A DNA stretch of 64,000 nucleotides, from assembly GCF_002902945.1 (NCBI RefSeq), contig NZ_CP026101.1, positions 2,170,001 through 2,234,000 on the forward strand, in the 5' to 3' direction. The translations under genes were made by a program, and so were the position numbers. This document shows positions 41,915 to 51,474 of the stretch, piece by piece (the stretch's first letter is position 1; every line of letters starts with the position of its first letter). The DNA is from Paraburkholderia caribensis. Its GTDB lineage: Bacteria; Pseudomonadota; Gammaproteobacteria; Burkholderiales; Burkholderiaceae. The notes beneath the pieces were generated by a model. It worked only from the letters and a program-made list of their open reading frames with translations, made no database searches and was not told the origin of the DNA.

Positions 41915-43378
41915 TTAGAAATGAAGACCCGGCGACACGCTCGCGGGCATTTGCAGTTGCGCGCTTTCGACGGAGGCCATCGGGTATGCGCAGTAATCGG
42001 CCGCGTAGTACGCGCTCGGCCGGTTGTTGCCCGAGCGGCCCGTGCCGCCGAACGGCGCCGCCGAAGAAGCGCCGTTGGTGGGCCGGTTCCAGTTCACGAT
42101 GCCGGCGCGGATCGCGCGCTGGAAGTGCGTCCACAGCGCTTCGTCGTCGGCGAGCAGGCCGGCTGACAAACCGAACTCCGTGTCGTTCGCACCCGAGATC
42201 GCGTCATCGAACGAGCCGTAACGGACGATCTGCGCGAGCGGACCGAAGTGCTCTTCGTCGGGCAGGTTGCTCACGTTCGTGACGTCGAGAATGGCGGGCG
42301 AAACGAAACCGAGCTTCGGATCGCGCTGCTCCATCTTCAGCAAAGGTTTTGCGCCGTCCGCGATCAGACGCGACTGCGCTTCGACCAGACGCGCCGCCGC
42401 ACGCGCCGAAATCACCGCGCCCATGTACGGCTGCGGGTCGGCGTTGTACTCACCGACCGCAATGCGCGAACTCACTTCGACGAGACGCGCGAGGAACTGG
42501 TCGCCGAACGCATCGTTCGGCACGAAGATGCGGCGCGCGCACGTGCAGCGCTGCCCGGCCGACAGAAACGCCGATTGAATAGTGTGATGCACGGCGGCAT
42601 CGAGATCGGCGACTGGCGCGACCACGAGCGGATTGTTGCCGCCCATTTCCAGCGCGAGCACGATCTCGGGACGGCCGCCGAACTGCTTGTGCAGCAGCGT
42701 GCCCGTGTCGGAACTGCCCGTGAAAAACAGCCCGTCGATCTGCCGATGATTCGCGAGCGCCACGCCCGTGTCCTTCTCGCCCTGCACGAGATTCAGCACG
42801 CCGGCGGGCAGGCCCGCGTCGCGCCACACTTCGACGGTCGCGCGCGCGACGCCTGGCGCAAGCTCCGAGGGCTTGAACACGACCGCGTTACCCGCGATCA
42901 GCGCCGGCACGATATGTCCGTTCGGCAGGTGTCCGGGAAAGTTGTACGGCCCGAACACTGCGACGACGCCATGCGGACGGTGCCGCAGCACCGCCGTGCC
43001 GTCGGCCATCGCGGCGCGCCGCTCGCCCGTGCGCTCGTTGTACGACTGGACCGAGATATCGACCTTGGCCGCCATCGACGCGACTTCCGTGCGCGCTTCC
43101 CACAACGGCTTGCCCGTCTCGCGGCCGATCGCCTCGGCGATCGTTTCCTTGCGCTCGTTGATCAACGCAGCGAAGCGGCGCACCACGGCGACGCGCTCGT
43201 CGAGACTCACGGCCGACCACAACGCGAACGCACGGCGCGCGCTCATCACGGCGCGATCGACATCTTCCGCCGACGCGCTGTTGCCTTCCCACACCGTCGC
43301 GCCCGTGCCCGGGTTGCGCGATGCGAATGCGTGTCCTGTGCCGGCGACCCATTCGCCGTCGATGAAAAGCTCGCTCAT
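41915..43378 (-). CDS. astD: N-succinylglutamate 5-semialdehyde dehydrogenase
   Basis: A 487-residue NAD-dependent aldehyde dehydrogenase that oxidises N-succinylglutamate semialdehyde to N-succinylglutamate, the fourth step of the AST pathway. The catalytic cysteine is in LSAGQRCTCARR. The general base glutamate is in LEMGGNNPLVV, and the NAD fold has GPYNFPGHLPNGHIVPALIAGNAVVFKPSE. It sits eight bases after aruG and nine before astB, in the middle of a tight operon. Confidence 0.94.
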   Translation of the reverse strand: MSELFIDGEWVAGTGHAFASRNPGTGATVWEGNSASAEDVDRAVMSARRAFALWSAVSLDERVAVVRRFAALINERKETIAEAIGRETGKPLWEARTEVASMAAKVDISVQSYNERTGERRAAMADGTAVLRHRPHGVVAVFGPYNFPGHLPNGHIVPALIAGNAVVFKPSELAPGVARATVEVWRDAGLPAGVLNLVQGEKDTGVALANHRQIDGLFFTGSSDTGTLLHKQFGGRPEIVLALEMGGNNPLVVAPVADLDAAVHHTIQSAFLSAGQRCTCARRIFVPNDAFGDQFLARLVEVSSRIAVGEYNADPQPYMGAVISARAAARLVEAQSRLIADGAKPLLKMEQRDPKLGFVSPAILDVTNVSNLPDEEHFGPLAQIVRYGSFDDAISGANDTEFGLSAGLLADDEALWTHFQRAIRAGIVNWNRPTNGASSAAPFGGTGRSGNNRPSAYYAADYCAYPMASVESAQLQMPASVSPGLHF

Positions 43379-43386
43379 GTCAGTCC

Positions 43387-44412
43387 TTATTTCTGTTTCA
43401 GGGGCAGCACGCGCACCGGCTCGCCTGCCTTCACGTTCAATGCCGCCGCTTCGTCCGCCGTCAGACGGAACACGCCGTTATCGACGACGCCCGCCGCCAC
43501 GCCCGTACGGAAATCGTCCAGTGACGTATTCGACACGAGCGAACGCGGTCCGCCCTCCTGCGCGGCGACGGCAGCAATCTCGACGGGCACGACGACGCTC
43601 TCGCGCACCGTGCGCAGATCGGCAACGTGGCATTCGAGCACGGGGCCCGCGTCGAAAATATCGACGTGGTTCTCATAACGCAGCCCTTCCGCTTCGAGCA
43701 TCTTGCGGGCAGGCAGCGTGTCGCTATGCGTGAGGCCGATGGCCTGCTGCGCTTCGTCGGGCAGCAGTTCGACGTACACGGGAAAACGCGGCATCAGCTC
43801 GGCCAGAAACGACTTGCGGCCGTGCGAGCTGAGATAGTCGGCGGCGTTGAAGTCGATCTGATAGAAATGCGAGCCGACCGCGCGCCAGAACGGCGACGTG
43901 CCGTCCGCGTCGAAATGGCCGCGCAGTTCCGCGCAGATACGCTGCGGAAAGCGCTCGCGAAACTGCGCGATGAACATGAAGCGCGAGCGCGACAGCAAGC
44001 CGCCCACGCCATGCGCGCGATAACGCGGGCTGAGAAACAGCGAGCACACTTCCGCGTAGCCCGTCAGGTCGTGCGAGATGTTGAGCGCGCGCATGCGCGT
44101 CCAGATGCCGAGATCCTGCGACGCATGCACGACCGTGCTCACACGATAGTTGTAGAACGGCTGCTCGAGTCCCACCGCCGTTTCGATCCCGCAGACGCCG
44201 GCGATGTCCTTTGTCTGCGAATCCTCCATCACGAAGAAGTAGCCCTTTTCGTGCGGCGCGGCCTTGTCCTCGATCGTGCGGCGCGCGCGCTCGATGCGCG
44301 CGGCGAGCGCATCGCGATCCGGCTTGAAGGTCGTGAGACCGGGACCCGTCTCCTGAGCGAGCGCGACGAGCGCGTCCACATCGCCCGTTTGCACGACGCG
44401 AACGACGATCAT
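43387..44412 (-). CDS. aruG: Arginine/ornithine N-succinyltransferase beta subunit
   Basis: A 341-residue GNAT-related enzyme subunit, MIVVRVVQTGDVDALVALAQETGPGLTTFKPDRDAL, with the family sequences SLFLSPRYRAHGVGGLLSRSRFMFIAQF and ELRGHFDADGTSPFWRAVGSHFY. It catalyses the first step of the AST pathway, succinyl-CoA plus arginine (or ornithine). It is homologous to the neighbouring gene at 44409, and as in Pseudomonas the two are expected to form an AruF/AruG heteromer, whereas E. coli has one AstA. The start overlaps the end of aruF by four bases. Which of the two corresponds to alpha or beta is inferred from gene order. Confidence 0.88.
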   Translation of the reverse strand: MIVVRVVQTGDVDALVALAQETGPGLTTFKPDRDALAARIERARRTIEDKAAPHEKGYFFVMEDSQTKDIAGVCGIETAVGLEQPFYNYRVSTVVHASQDLGIWTRMRALNISHDLTGYAEVCSLFLSPRYRAHGVGGLLSRSRFMFIAQFRERFPQRICAELRGHFDADGTSPFWRAVGSHFYQIDFNAADYLSSHGRKSFLAELMPRFPVYVELLPDEAQQAIGLTHSDTLPARKMLEAEGLRYENHVDIFDAGPVLECHVADLRTVRESVVVPVEIAAVAAQEGGPRSLVSNTSLDDFRTGVAAGVVDNGVFRLTADEAAALNVKAGEPVRVLPLKQK

Positions 44413-45461
44413 TGTGCTTCTCCCGTGGTATGTGTCGGTTCCTGCTGATGCAACGGCACGCAGCGCACCGTATCGCCGTCCTGCACGTCGAGCGCATGAC
44501 GCGCGGCAGCCGGCAGCGGCGCGCCGCCGTCCGTCTGCGCGGGCAGATCGGCGAGCACGCAGCGGAATTCGCCCGGCTTGTTGCTGGCGATCAGATAGGT
44601 CGCGCCCTGTTGCGCCGATGCTTCGCGCACGGTACGCGTCTCGTTGCGCTTCACGCATGCGCTGCGTTCTATTTGTGCCGTCAGCACGGGGCCCGCATCG
44701 AAGATATCGACGTAGCGGTCCGTTTCGAAGCCCTCTTCCATGTGGATGTCGTAGGCGAGCAGCGCCTTTTCGTCGGGCTCGCCGAGCACGCGCTGCGCGG
44801 CTTCGGGCAACAGCGGCACATAGATCGGATAGCTCGGCATCACTTCGGCGATGAACGTGCTGCTGCGGCCGCCCGACTGCACTTCGATATCGGCGAAATT
44901 GCGGCCGAAGAACTTGCGGCCCACGGCTTCCCAGAAGGGCGACACGCCCGTATCGTCGGTCACGCCGAGCAGCAGCGAGAACACTTCGGACGTGAAGCGC
45001 TTGCGGTTCGCGGCGATGTACATCATCCGCGCGCGCGACATCAGATGCGCGGCGGCGTCGCCGCGCATCGCGGGGTCGATATAGAAACCGGCGAGACGGC
45101 TTTTGCCCGTCAGTTCATGCGACATCGTCAGCGCATGAATCTTGCGGTTCACATGCAGTTCGCGCGACGCATGAATGAGGGCATCGTTGCGGAACACATA
45201 GAACGGCTCCGAATAGCCCGCTGCCGCGACGATGCTCGACGTGCCGTGCAGCTTGCCCGTCTCGCTGTCTTCCAGCACGAAGAGATAGAACTCTTCGCCC
45301 GGAAAATCGACTTCCGCGCGAAACGAGTCTTCCGACAACGCGACGCGCGCCTCCAGCGCGCGCCGGTCGTGCGGCAACGAGTGCAGCACGGGCTGCGCGG
45401 TGCGCGCCATCTGTTGCAACGCGTCGAGATCGGCCAGGCGGCCAGGGCGGACGAAGAGCAT
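44409..45461 (-). CDS. aruF: Arginine/ornithine N-succinyltransferase alpha subunit
   Basis: A 350-residue paralogue of AruG, MLFVRPGRLADLDALQQMARTAQPVLHSLPHDRRALEARV. The same landmarks occur: GFYIDPAMRGDAAAHLMSRARMMYIAAN, DDTGVSPFWEAVGRKFFGRNFADIEV and the C-terminal GDTVRCVPL. It occupies the first position after aruC, as AruF does in Pseudomonas aruCFGDBE. Overlap with aruG is four bases; the gap from aruC is 29 bp. Confidence 0.88.
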   Translation of the reverse strand: MLFVRPGRLADLDALQQMARTAQPVLHSLPHDRRALEARVALSEDSFRAEVDFPGEEFYLFVLEDSETGKLHGTSSIVAAAGYSEPFYVFRNDALIHASRELHVNRKIHALTMSHELTGKSRLAGFYIDPAMRGDAAAHLMSRARMMYIAANRKRFTSEVFSLLLGVTDDTGVSPFWEAVGRKFFGRNFADIEVQSGGRSSTFIAEVMPSYPIYVPLLPEAAQRVLGEPDEKALLAYDIHMEEGFETDRYVDIFDAGPVLTAQIERSACVKRNETRTVREASAQQGATYLIASNKPGEFRCVLADLPAQTDGGAPLPAAARHALDVQDGDTVRCVPLHQQEPTHTTGEAQ

Positions 45462-45490
45462 CGTGGTCTCGTGTAATGTGGCTTGACGGA

Positions 45491-46720
45491 TTACTTCGCG
45501 AGCGCCGTTGCGCCGACGACTTCCTCGATCGCCTTTTCGAAGCGCGCGAGACCTTCGTTCAGGTCGTCGACGGGGATGATCAGCGACGGCGCGAAGCGCA
45601 GCACATCGGGGCCTGCCATCAGCATGATGACGCCATGCTTGCCGGCTGCCGTGACGAAATCTTTCGCGCGGCCCTTGAAGGCGTCCGTGAGTTCCATGCC
45701 GAGCAGCAGCCCCTTGCCGCGCACGTCTTTGAAGATGCCGAAGCGTTCGTTGACCTTCGCGAGCGTCGCCTTGAACTGTTCGCTGCGCGAGCGCACGCCT
45801 TCCAGCAGTTTCGGGTCGCTGACGAGATCGACCACCTTCAGCGCGATCGCTGTCGCGAGCGGATTACCGCCGTAGGTGGTGCCGTGCACGCCGACCTTGA
45901 AGTGGGCGGCGAGTTCGTTGGTGGTCAGCATGGCGCCGATCGGGAAGCCGTTGCCGAGCGCCTTCGCGGTGGTCAGGATGTCGGGCGTGACGCCCGTGTC
46001 CTGATATGCATAGAAGAAGCCCGTACGGCCGACACCCGTTTGCACTTCGTCGAAAATCAGCAGTGCGCCGTGCTGGTCGCAGGCTTCGCGCAGCGCCTTC
46101 AGGAACGCGGGATCGGCGGGGATCACGCCGCCTTCGCCCTGCACCGGCTCGACGATGACTGCGCAGGTTTTCGGGCCGATCGCGGCGCGCGCCGCTTCGA
46201 TATCGTTGTAAGGCAGGTGCCTGATGCCGGCGGGCACGGGGCCGAAGCCTTCCGAGTACTTAGGCTGACCGCCGACGCTGACCGTGAAGAACGTGCGGCC
46301 GTGGAACGACTGGGTGAACGAGACGATTTCGTCCTTCTGTGGTCCGTGGCGGTCGAAGGCGACGCGGCGCGCGAGTTTGAGGGCGGCTTCATTGGCTTCC
46401 GCGCCTGAGTTCGCGAAGAACGCGCGGTCAGCGAAGGTCAGTTCTTCGAGGCGTTTTGCGAGACGCAGGACGGGTTCGTTCGTGTAACCGTTACCGATGT
46501 GCCACAGTTTGGCGCCCTGATCGTGCAGAACCTTCAGCAGTTCGGGATGCGCGTGGCCCAGCGCCGTGACGGCGATGCCGCCGGCGAAGTCGATGTAGTC
46601 CTTGCCTTGCGTGTCCCATACGCGGGAACCGGCGCCGCGGTCCGGTACGAAGGACGCGGGCGCGAAGACGGGGACCATGACTTCGTCGAAAGTCTGGCGG
46701 GTGACATTTTGGTCGTGCAT
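45491..46720 (-). CDS. aruC: Succinylornithine/acetylornithine aminotransferase
   Basis: A 409-residue class III PLP aminotransferase. In the AST pathway it converts N-succinylornithine to the semialdehyde with 2-oxoglutarate; enzymes of this type also work on N-acetylornithine and may serve arginine synthesis. PLP-binding lysine is in ILTTAKALGNGFPIGAML, the cofactor-phosphate region is NSGAEANEAALKLAR, and the FDEVQTGVGRTGFF motif is present. It is the first gene of the aru operon. Its upstream region (46721-46810) is short and runs directly into repeat element B. Confidence 0.93.
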   Translation of the reverse strand: MHDQNVTRQTFDEVMVPVFAPASFVPDRGAGSRVWDTQGKDYIDFAGGIAVTALGHAHPELLKVLHDQGAKLWHIGNGYTNEPVLRLAKRLEELTFADRAFFANSGAEANEAALKLARRVAFDRHGPQKDEIVSFTQSFHGRTFFTVSVGGQPKYSEGFGPVPAGIRHLPYNDIEAARAAIGPKTCAVIVEPVQGEGGVIPADPAFLKALREACDQHGALLIFDEVQTGVGRTGFFYAYQDTGVTPDILTTAKALGNGFPIGAMLTTNELAAHFKVGVHGTTYGGNPLATAIALKVVDLVSDPKLLEGVRSRSEQFKATLAKVNERFGIFKDVRGKGLLLGMELTDAFKGRAKDFVTAAGKHGVIMLMAGPDVLRFAPSLIIPVDDLNEGLARFEKAIEEVVGATALAK

Positions 46721-46810
46721 GGCGGGGCCTCGGGGTTTGGTCGCTGTAACGGTACCTAGTTTAGGTGACGGTGGGCGGGGCGTCTTGCGTGGAAGCGACG
46801 GGTTCTTTTT

Positions 46811-47697
46811 TTTATGTCTGCGACGCTGGGTGGGGTTGGTTTTTTTTTGCCTTGCGGCGGTGGGTGGTTTGCTGGTTTTTTTGCTCGCGGCGCGGGGCGG
46901 GGCACGGGTGGTTTTTTGGTTGTTCCAACGCTTGCGCTGGCGTCCGCGTGTTGCTTTCGCGCTTCACGCTCCTGTGCGTTTGCCTTGGCGCGCCTTAGCG
47001 CTGGCATCCGCGATACGTTAGCTCGCCTCACGCGTCGCCCCTGTGCGGGGCGGCACCTACTTTTCTTTGCCGCCGCAAAGAAAAGTAGGCAAAAGAAAGC
47101 GGCTCACACCGCCAATTCTTGACGTTTACCCACGGGCCCCCAACGTCCCCACACTTCACACGCCAGTGCCGTGCTTAGTGCCCGTTGCCAACGCTTCGAA
47201 TGAACGCCTCACCCGCTTCAAACACCCGTACATGAGCCAGCGGCAGCGAATGGTATGCGCCGCCCAGGTGGCAAACTGTGTGTAGGTTGTCGCGTCGTAT
47301 AGGGTGGCGCTCTTACCGGGTGGGGCGCGTGCGCAATCGGTCTGGAGTGAAGCGTGTGGAGCACCGAGGGCCGACACACAGTTTGCCACCTGGGCGGCGG
47401 TGGAGTGTCTGGCGCGGCGTGCTGAGACGCGGGTGTGTGAAGCGGGTGAGGCGCTCATTCAGAGCGTTGGCAACGAACGTGGGTCATGTGGTTGCCGTGT
47501 GAAGCGTAAGACCCTTTGGGGGCCCTCAGGCAAGAATTAGCGCTGGCGGTGTGAGCCGCTTTCTTTTGCCTACTTTTCTTTGCGGCGGCAAAGAAAAGTA
47601 GGTGCCGCCCCGCACAGGGGCGACGCGTGAAGCTAGATAACGCATCGCGGATGCCAGCGAAAAAAACAAAACACCCCGCGTCGCAAGACAAAAAAAC
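46811..47697. repeat. Element B: second copy of the about 880-bp nested-palindrome repeat
   Basis: The same non-coding element as at 21101-21988, located between argR and aruC. Ends are TGTCTGCGACGCTGGGTGG (46816) and the degenerate complement near 47676-47690. Arms with GGCATCCGC and the 15-bp-stem hairpin are at about 46999-47112 (hairpin 47056-47089) and 47543-47660 (hairpin 47569-47602). The perfect 25-bp inner inverted repeat is at 47259-47283 and 47374-47398. The centre (about 47113-47542) matches the reverse complement of the centre of element A with only scattered differences. The open frames inside are shadows. The element separates the regulator from the operon it is expected to control. 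Confidence 0.88.
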
Positions 47698-47699
47698 CA

Positions 47700-48755
47700 C
47701 TAACCCCCACGCTCAGGCGGCTCAATCATCGCCGCGGGCCGCGGCTCGCTAATAGCCGCATTAGCACCACTGCCATGCTGCTTCTCGATGAAATTCCGAC
47801 GCTCTTCCCGCGGCGTAACCCCAAACTTCTCCCGATAAGCATTAGAAAAATGCGCAGCAGAAGAAAACCCACACGCGAGACTAATCTGCACCACCGACTT
47901 GCTGGTCCGCTGCAACTGCGTGCGCGCCTTCGCAAGGCGCAAACCCAGGTAATACTTCGAAGGCATCGACCCAAGATACTGCCGAAAGAGCCGCTCCAGT
48001 TGCCGGCGCGAAACGCCAACAAGCCCCGCTATCTCATCCGAAGTCAGCGGATCCTCAATATTCGCTTCCATCAACAGCAAAGCGTCATTCAAACGAGGAT
48101 GCCGCTCGCCAGGCGCGGTCACAAACGGAATACGCTGCCGCTCTTCACCCGACCGCAGCGTGCCAACGCCTAAAGTATCGGCGATACGGTCAGCCAGTTC
48201 AGGCCCATGCTCCCGCCCAATCATCGCCAGCATGAAATCGACCGTCGCCTGCCCGCCCGCGCAGGTCGCGCGATCACGATCGATCTCGAAGATCTGCTGC
48301 GTAACGATGGACCGCTCGAACTGCTCCGTGAACTGCTGATACGTCTCCCAGTTCACGCTCACGCGATACCCGGACAACTGCCCCGCCATCGCCAGCCACC
48401 ACACGCCGTGGTGAATGCCCGTCACCAACGGCGTACGCTGCCCAACCCGCGACAGACTGGCAAGAAACAACCGGTAATCCGCAAACTGCTGAAAGCGCTC
48501 ACTAACGATAATCAGCCAGTCGCACGAAATCGCGTCGCCGAAGGCGGCATCGGCAGGCCACTGCGCGCCGCCCGACAGCGGCACCGGCCGGCCGTCCCAC
48601 GAGCACACCTGCCAACGGTACAACGCGCGGCCATCGATCTCGTTGGCAAGATTCAACGCATCGACAATAGGCCCCACGCCCGACATCGAAACGGGCGGCA
48701 GCGCGACAATCGCGACCTGAGTCGTGCGCGCCGGACTGGACGACGGACGTGCCAT
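47700..48755 (-). CDS. argR: AraC-family arginine regulator ArgR (GlxA-like)
   Basis: A 351-residue regulator with an N-terminal DJ-1/PfpI-like domain (about 15-200) and a C-terminal AraC helix-turn-helix pair (about 225-330): EIAGLVGVSRRQLERLFRQYLGSMPSKYYLGLRLAKARTQL and ISLACGFSSAAHFSNAYREKFGVTPREERR. Pseudomonas ArgR, which activates aru and aot genes in response to arginine, has this architecture and lies at the end of the aot operon, as here. The ATG at 48755 is preferred to the TTG one codon before. It follows aotP by 24 bp and probably shares its transcript. Confidence 0.88.
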   Translation of the reverse strand: MARPSSSPARTTQVAIVALPPVSMSGVGPIVDALNLANEIDGRALYRWQVCSWDGRPVPLSGGAQWPADAAFGDAISCDWLIIVSERFQQFADYRLFLASLSRVGQRTPLVTGIHHGVWWLAMAGQLSGYRVSVNWETYQQFTEQFERSIVTQQIFEIDRDRATCAGGQATVDFMLAMIGREHGPELADRIADTLGVGTLRSGEERQRIPFVTAPGERHPRLNDALLLMEANIEDPLTSDEIAGLVGVSRRQLERLFRQYLGSMPSKYYLGLRLAKARTQLQRTSKSVVQISLACGFSSAAHFSNAYREKFGVTPREERRNFIEKQHGSGANAAISEPRPAAMIEPPERGG

Positions 48756-48779
48756 CAACGTGTGCTGCGGGTCGCCCGC

Positions 48780-49571
48780 TTACTTGAGGCTGCCCGACAG
48801 GAACTGCTTGAGCCGCTCGCTCTTCGGCGCGGTGAGCACCTCGGACGGCACGCCCTCTTCCTCCGTGCGCCCCTGATGCAGGAACATCACATGGTTCGAC
48901 ACATTGCGCGCAAAACCCATTTCGTGCGTCACGACGATCATCGTGCGGCCTTCTTCGGCGAGCTTCTGCATCACCTTCAATACTTCACCGACCAGCTCGG
49001 GGTCGAGCGCGGAAGTCGGCTCGTCGAACAGCATCACGTCCGGGTTCATCGCCAGCGCGCGCGCAATCGCGACACGCTGCTGCTGCCCGCCCGACAGATG
49101 CGACGGATACTGCTTCTCCAGACGCGGCGCGAGGCCCACCTTCTCCAGATACTCGCGCGCGCGGTCTTCGGCTTCCTTGCGCGACAGGCCGAGCACGTGA
49201 ATCGGCGCTTCGACCACGTTTTCCAGCACGTTCATGTGCGCCCACAGGTTGAAATGCTGGAACACCATCGCGAGCTTCGTGCGGATGCGCTGCAGCTGCT
49301 TGTGATCCGCGACCTCGAAGTTGCCGTGACGATCGACCTTCGTGCGCACCGCTTCGCCATCGACGACGATCTGCCCGGCGTTCGGCCGCTCGAGAAAATT
49401 GATGCAGCGCAGGAACGTACTCTTGCCCGACCCGCTCGCACCGATGATGCTGATCACGTCGCCCTTGTTGGCATTCAGCGAGACGCCCTTCAGCACTTCG
49501 TTATCGCCATAGCGCTTGTGGATGTCCTGCACGGCGAGCTTGCAGGCTTCCGTTTGAGTCGTGTGGAGCAA
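48780..49571 (-). CDS. aotP: Arginine/ornithine ABC transporter ATP-binding protein
   Basis: A 263-residue ATPase of the HisP/GlnQ group that powers uptake of basic amino acids. Walker A GASGSGKST (about residue 44), the Q-loop MVFQHFNLW, signature LSGGQQQR, Walker B VMLFDEPTS and the switch THEMGF are all intact. The start is a TTG at 49571, preceded by GGGAG at six bases; no better ATG exists. It is followed by argR and preceded by the permease gene aotM. Confidence 0.92.
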   Translation of the reverse strand: MLHTTQTEACKLAVQDIHKRYGDNEVLKGVSLNANKGDVISIIGASGSGKSTFLRCINFLERPNAGQIVVDGEAVRTKVDRHGNFEVADHKQLQRIRTKLAMVFQHFNLWAHMNVLENVVEAPIHVLGLSRKEAEDRAREYLEKVGLAPRLEKQYPSHLSGGQQQRVAIARALAMNPDVMLFDEPTSALDPELVGEVLKVMQKLAEEGRTMIVVTHEMGFARNVSNHVMFLHQGRTEEEGVPSEVLTAPKSERLKQFLSGSLK

Positions 49572-49634
49572 GATGCTCTCCCAGAGTGAAGACGGGTGAA
49601 ACGGATGCAGACGTGTAGCCGGGTCGCAGCGCGG

Positions 49635-50348
49635 TCAATGCCCGCGCACGGCCAGATACGCGAGCCAGTGGCGCTCGGCGCGCCGGAACAATGCAACCAG
49701 CGCGAACGATACAGCAAGATAAATCAGCGCCGCGAGCCCGAACGCCTCGAACGAGCGGTACGTCGCGGAGTTCGCATCGCGTGCGACCTTCAGCACGTCG
49801 GGCACGGTGGCCGTGAAGGCGACGGTGGTCGCGTGCAGCATCAGGATCACTTCGTTACTGTACAACGGCAGCGCGCGGCGCAGCGCGGACGGTATCACAA
49901 TCCGCCGGTACATCGTGAACCAGCTCATGCCATAGGCGCGCGCGGCTTCGACTTCGCCGTGCGAGGTCGCGCGAATCGCGCCCGCGAAGATCTCCGTCGT
50001 GTACGCGCAGGTGTTCAGCGCGAACGCGAGAATCGCGCAGTGGAAGCCGCTGCGGAAAAACGAATCGAGCAGCGTATGCGAGCGCACGAACTCGAGGCTG
50101 TACATGCCCGTGTAGATCAGCAGCAGCTGCACATAGAGCGGCGTGCCGCGAAACACGTAGGTGTAGAGGCGCACGGGCGTCGACAGCCAGCGCTTCCTCG
50201 ATACCCGCGCAACGGCCAGCGGAATCGACGCCACGAAACCGATGCCGATCGATGCGACCAGCAGCCACAACGTGACGGCAAGCCCCGAGATACGTTGCCC
50301 GTCCCAGTAAAGGAACGCGCGCCAGAACTGGTTGAGAATGTCGATCAT
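49635..50348 (-). CDS. aotM: Arginine/ornithine ABC transporter permease AotM
   Basis: A 237-residue inner-membrane permease of the HisM/GlnP family, with about five helices. The EAA-type loop that docks on the ATPase is EVEAARAYGMSWFTMYRRIVIPSALRRALP. The first gate RGTPLYVQLLLIYTG is typical. A GGAGA ribosome-binding site is present. It pairs with AotQ to form the transmembrane channel; the gap from aotQ is 25 bp. Confidence 0.92.
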   Translation of the reverse strand: MIDILNQFWRAFLYWDGQRISGLAVTLWLLVASIGIGFVASIPLAVARVSRKRWLSTPVRLYTYVFRGTPLYVQLLLIYTGMYSLEFVRSHTLLDSFFRSGFHCAILAFALNTCAYTTEIFAGAIRATSHGEVEAARAYGMSWFTMYRRIVIPSALRRALPLYSNEVILMLHATTVAFTATVPDVLKVARDANSATYRSFEAFGLAALIYLAVSFALVALFRRAERHWLAYLAVRGH

Positions 50349-50373
50349 GGTCGTCTCCTGCGCTTGGCGCGAA

Positions 50374-51063
50374 TTAGAGTTCGGCGTGTCGAACGCCGAT
50401 CGAATAGCGCTTCTCCAGCCAGATCAGCACGAGGTTCGACACGGTCGTGATGGCCAGATAGATCGCCGCGGCAACGAGGATGAAGAAGAACATGTTGAAG
50501 GTGCTCTTGCCGGCGTCCTGCGCGGCCTTGACGACATCGGCGAGTCCGATGATCGACACCAGCGCCGTCGCCTTCACGAGCACCTGCCAGTTGTTGCCGA
50601 TGCCCGGCAGTGCAAAGCGCATCATCTGCGGGAACAGGATGCGCGCGAACACGCGCGCGCCGCTCATGCCGTACGCCGCGCCCGCTTCGAGCTGGCCGCG
50701 CGGCACGGCGAGAAACGCGCCGCGAAACGTCTCGGTGAAGTACGCGCCGTAGATGAAGCCAAGTGTCAGCACGCCCGCGACGAACGGGTCGATGTCGAAT
50801 TGCGGCAGGTTCAACGCGTCGGTCAGGTTGTTGACGGCGATCTGGATGCTGTAGAACAGCAGCAGCATCAGAACCAGATCGGGCACCGAGCGGATCAGCG
50901 TCGTGTAGCCCGTCGCGATCGCGCGCATCGGCCGGTTGAGCGACAGCTTCGCCGCCGCGCCGATCAGGCCGAGCACCACGGCCGTCGCCAGAGACAGAAC
51001 CGACAGCTCGATCGTCTTGATCGTGCCGTCGAGGAGCACCGGGCCAAAGCCATATAAGAACAC
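50374..51063 (-). CDS. aotQ: Arginine/ornithine ABC transporter permease AotQ
   Basis: A 229-residue permease of the HisQ type, the first gene of the aotQMP-argR group. The EAA loop is QLEAGAAYGMSGARVFARILFPQMMRFALPGIGNNW. The start is the GTG at 51063, because AAAGGAGA lies just upstream; an ATG at 51111 without such a site would add 16 residues. In Pseudomonas the operon begins with the binding protein gene aotJ, which is missing here; a candidate is encoded at 30051. The 411-bp divergent interval 51064-51474 should hold its promoter, but no site could be identified. Confidence 0.9.
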   Translation of the reverse strand: MFLYGFGPVLLDGTIKTIELSVLSLATAVVLGLIGAAAKLSLNRPMRAIATGYTTLIRSVPDLVLMLLLFYSIQIAVNNLTDALNLPQFDIDPFVAGVLTLGFIYGAYFTETFRGAFLAVPRGQLEAGAAYGMSGARVFARILFPQMMRFALPGIGNNWQVLVKATALVSIIGLADVVKAAQDAGKSTFNMFFFILVAAAIYLAITTVSNLVLIWLEKRYSIGVRHAEL

Positions 51064-51474
51064 GCGTGTCTCCTTTGAGGTTATCCGGAAAGCCGCCACG
51101 AACTGCGGCATGGCGCGGATACTCGCAAGCAAAAATAATTTGCTCAAACCGGGACATGCGCTTGTTGTGCACCGCAACATCCTGGAAGGCGCTACGTGGC
51201 GGGCGTTGGACGCCCGGCGTAGCAGGCGCTATCTGTTTGTAAGCGGATGGCGCGCACGCGGCAGGCGCCGCGAATTCGCAAGTTTGCGGTCGCTTTTTCG
51301 ATAGACGCGCGAAGCCGCCCACATGCTCGCAAACCCGCGCCGATTGGGGCTTTCCCTGAAAGACAGGCGGGCCCGATGCTGTCAGGCGATCCCCATCGGC
51401 GCCGTCCGGATACGCACGCGGTAGACTGGCTTCTCTCTTCCGACACCCGACGCTTCCGCGACAAGGATCGCCGC

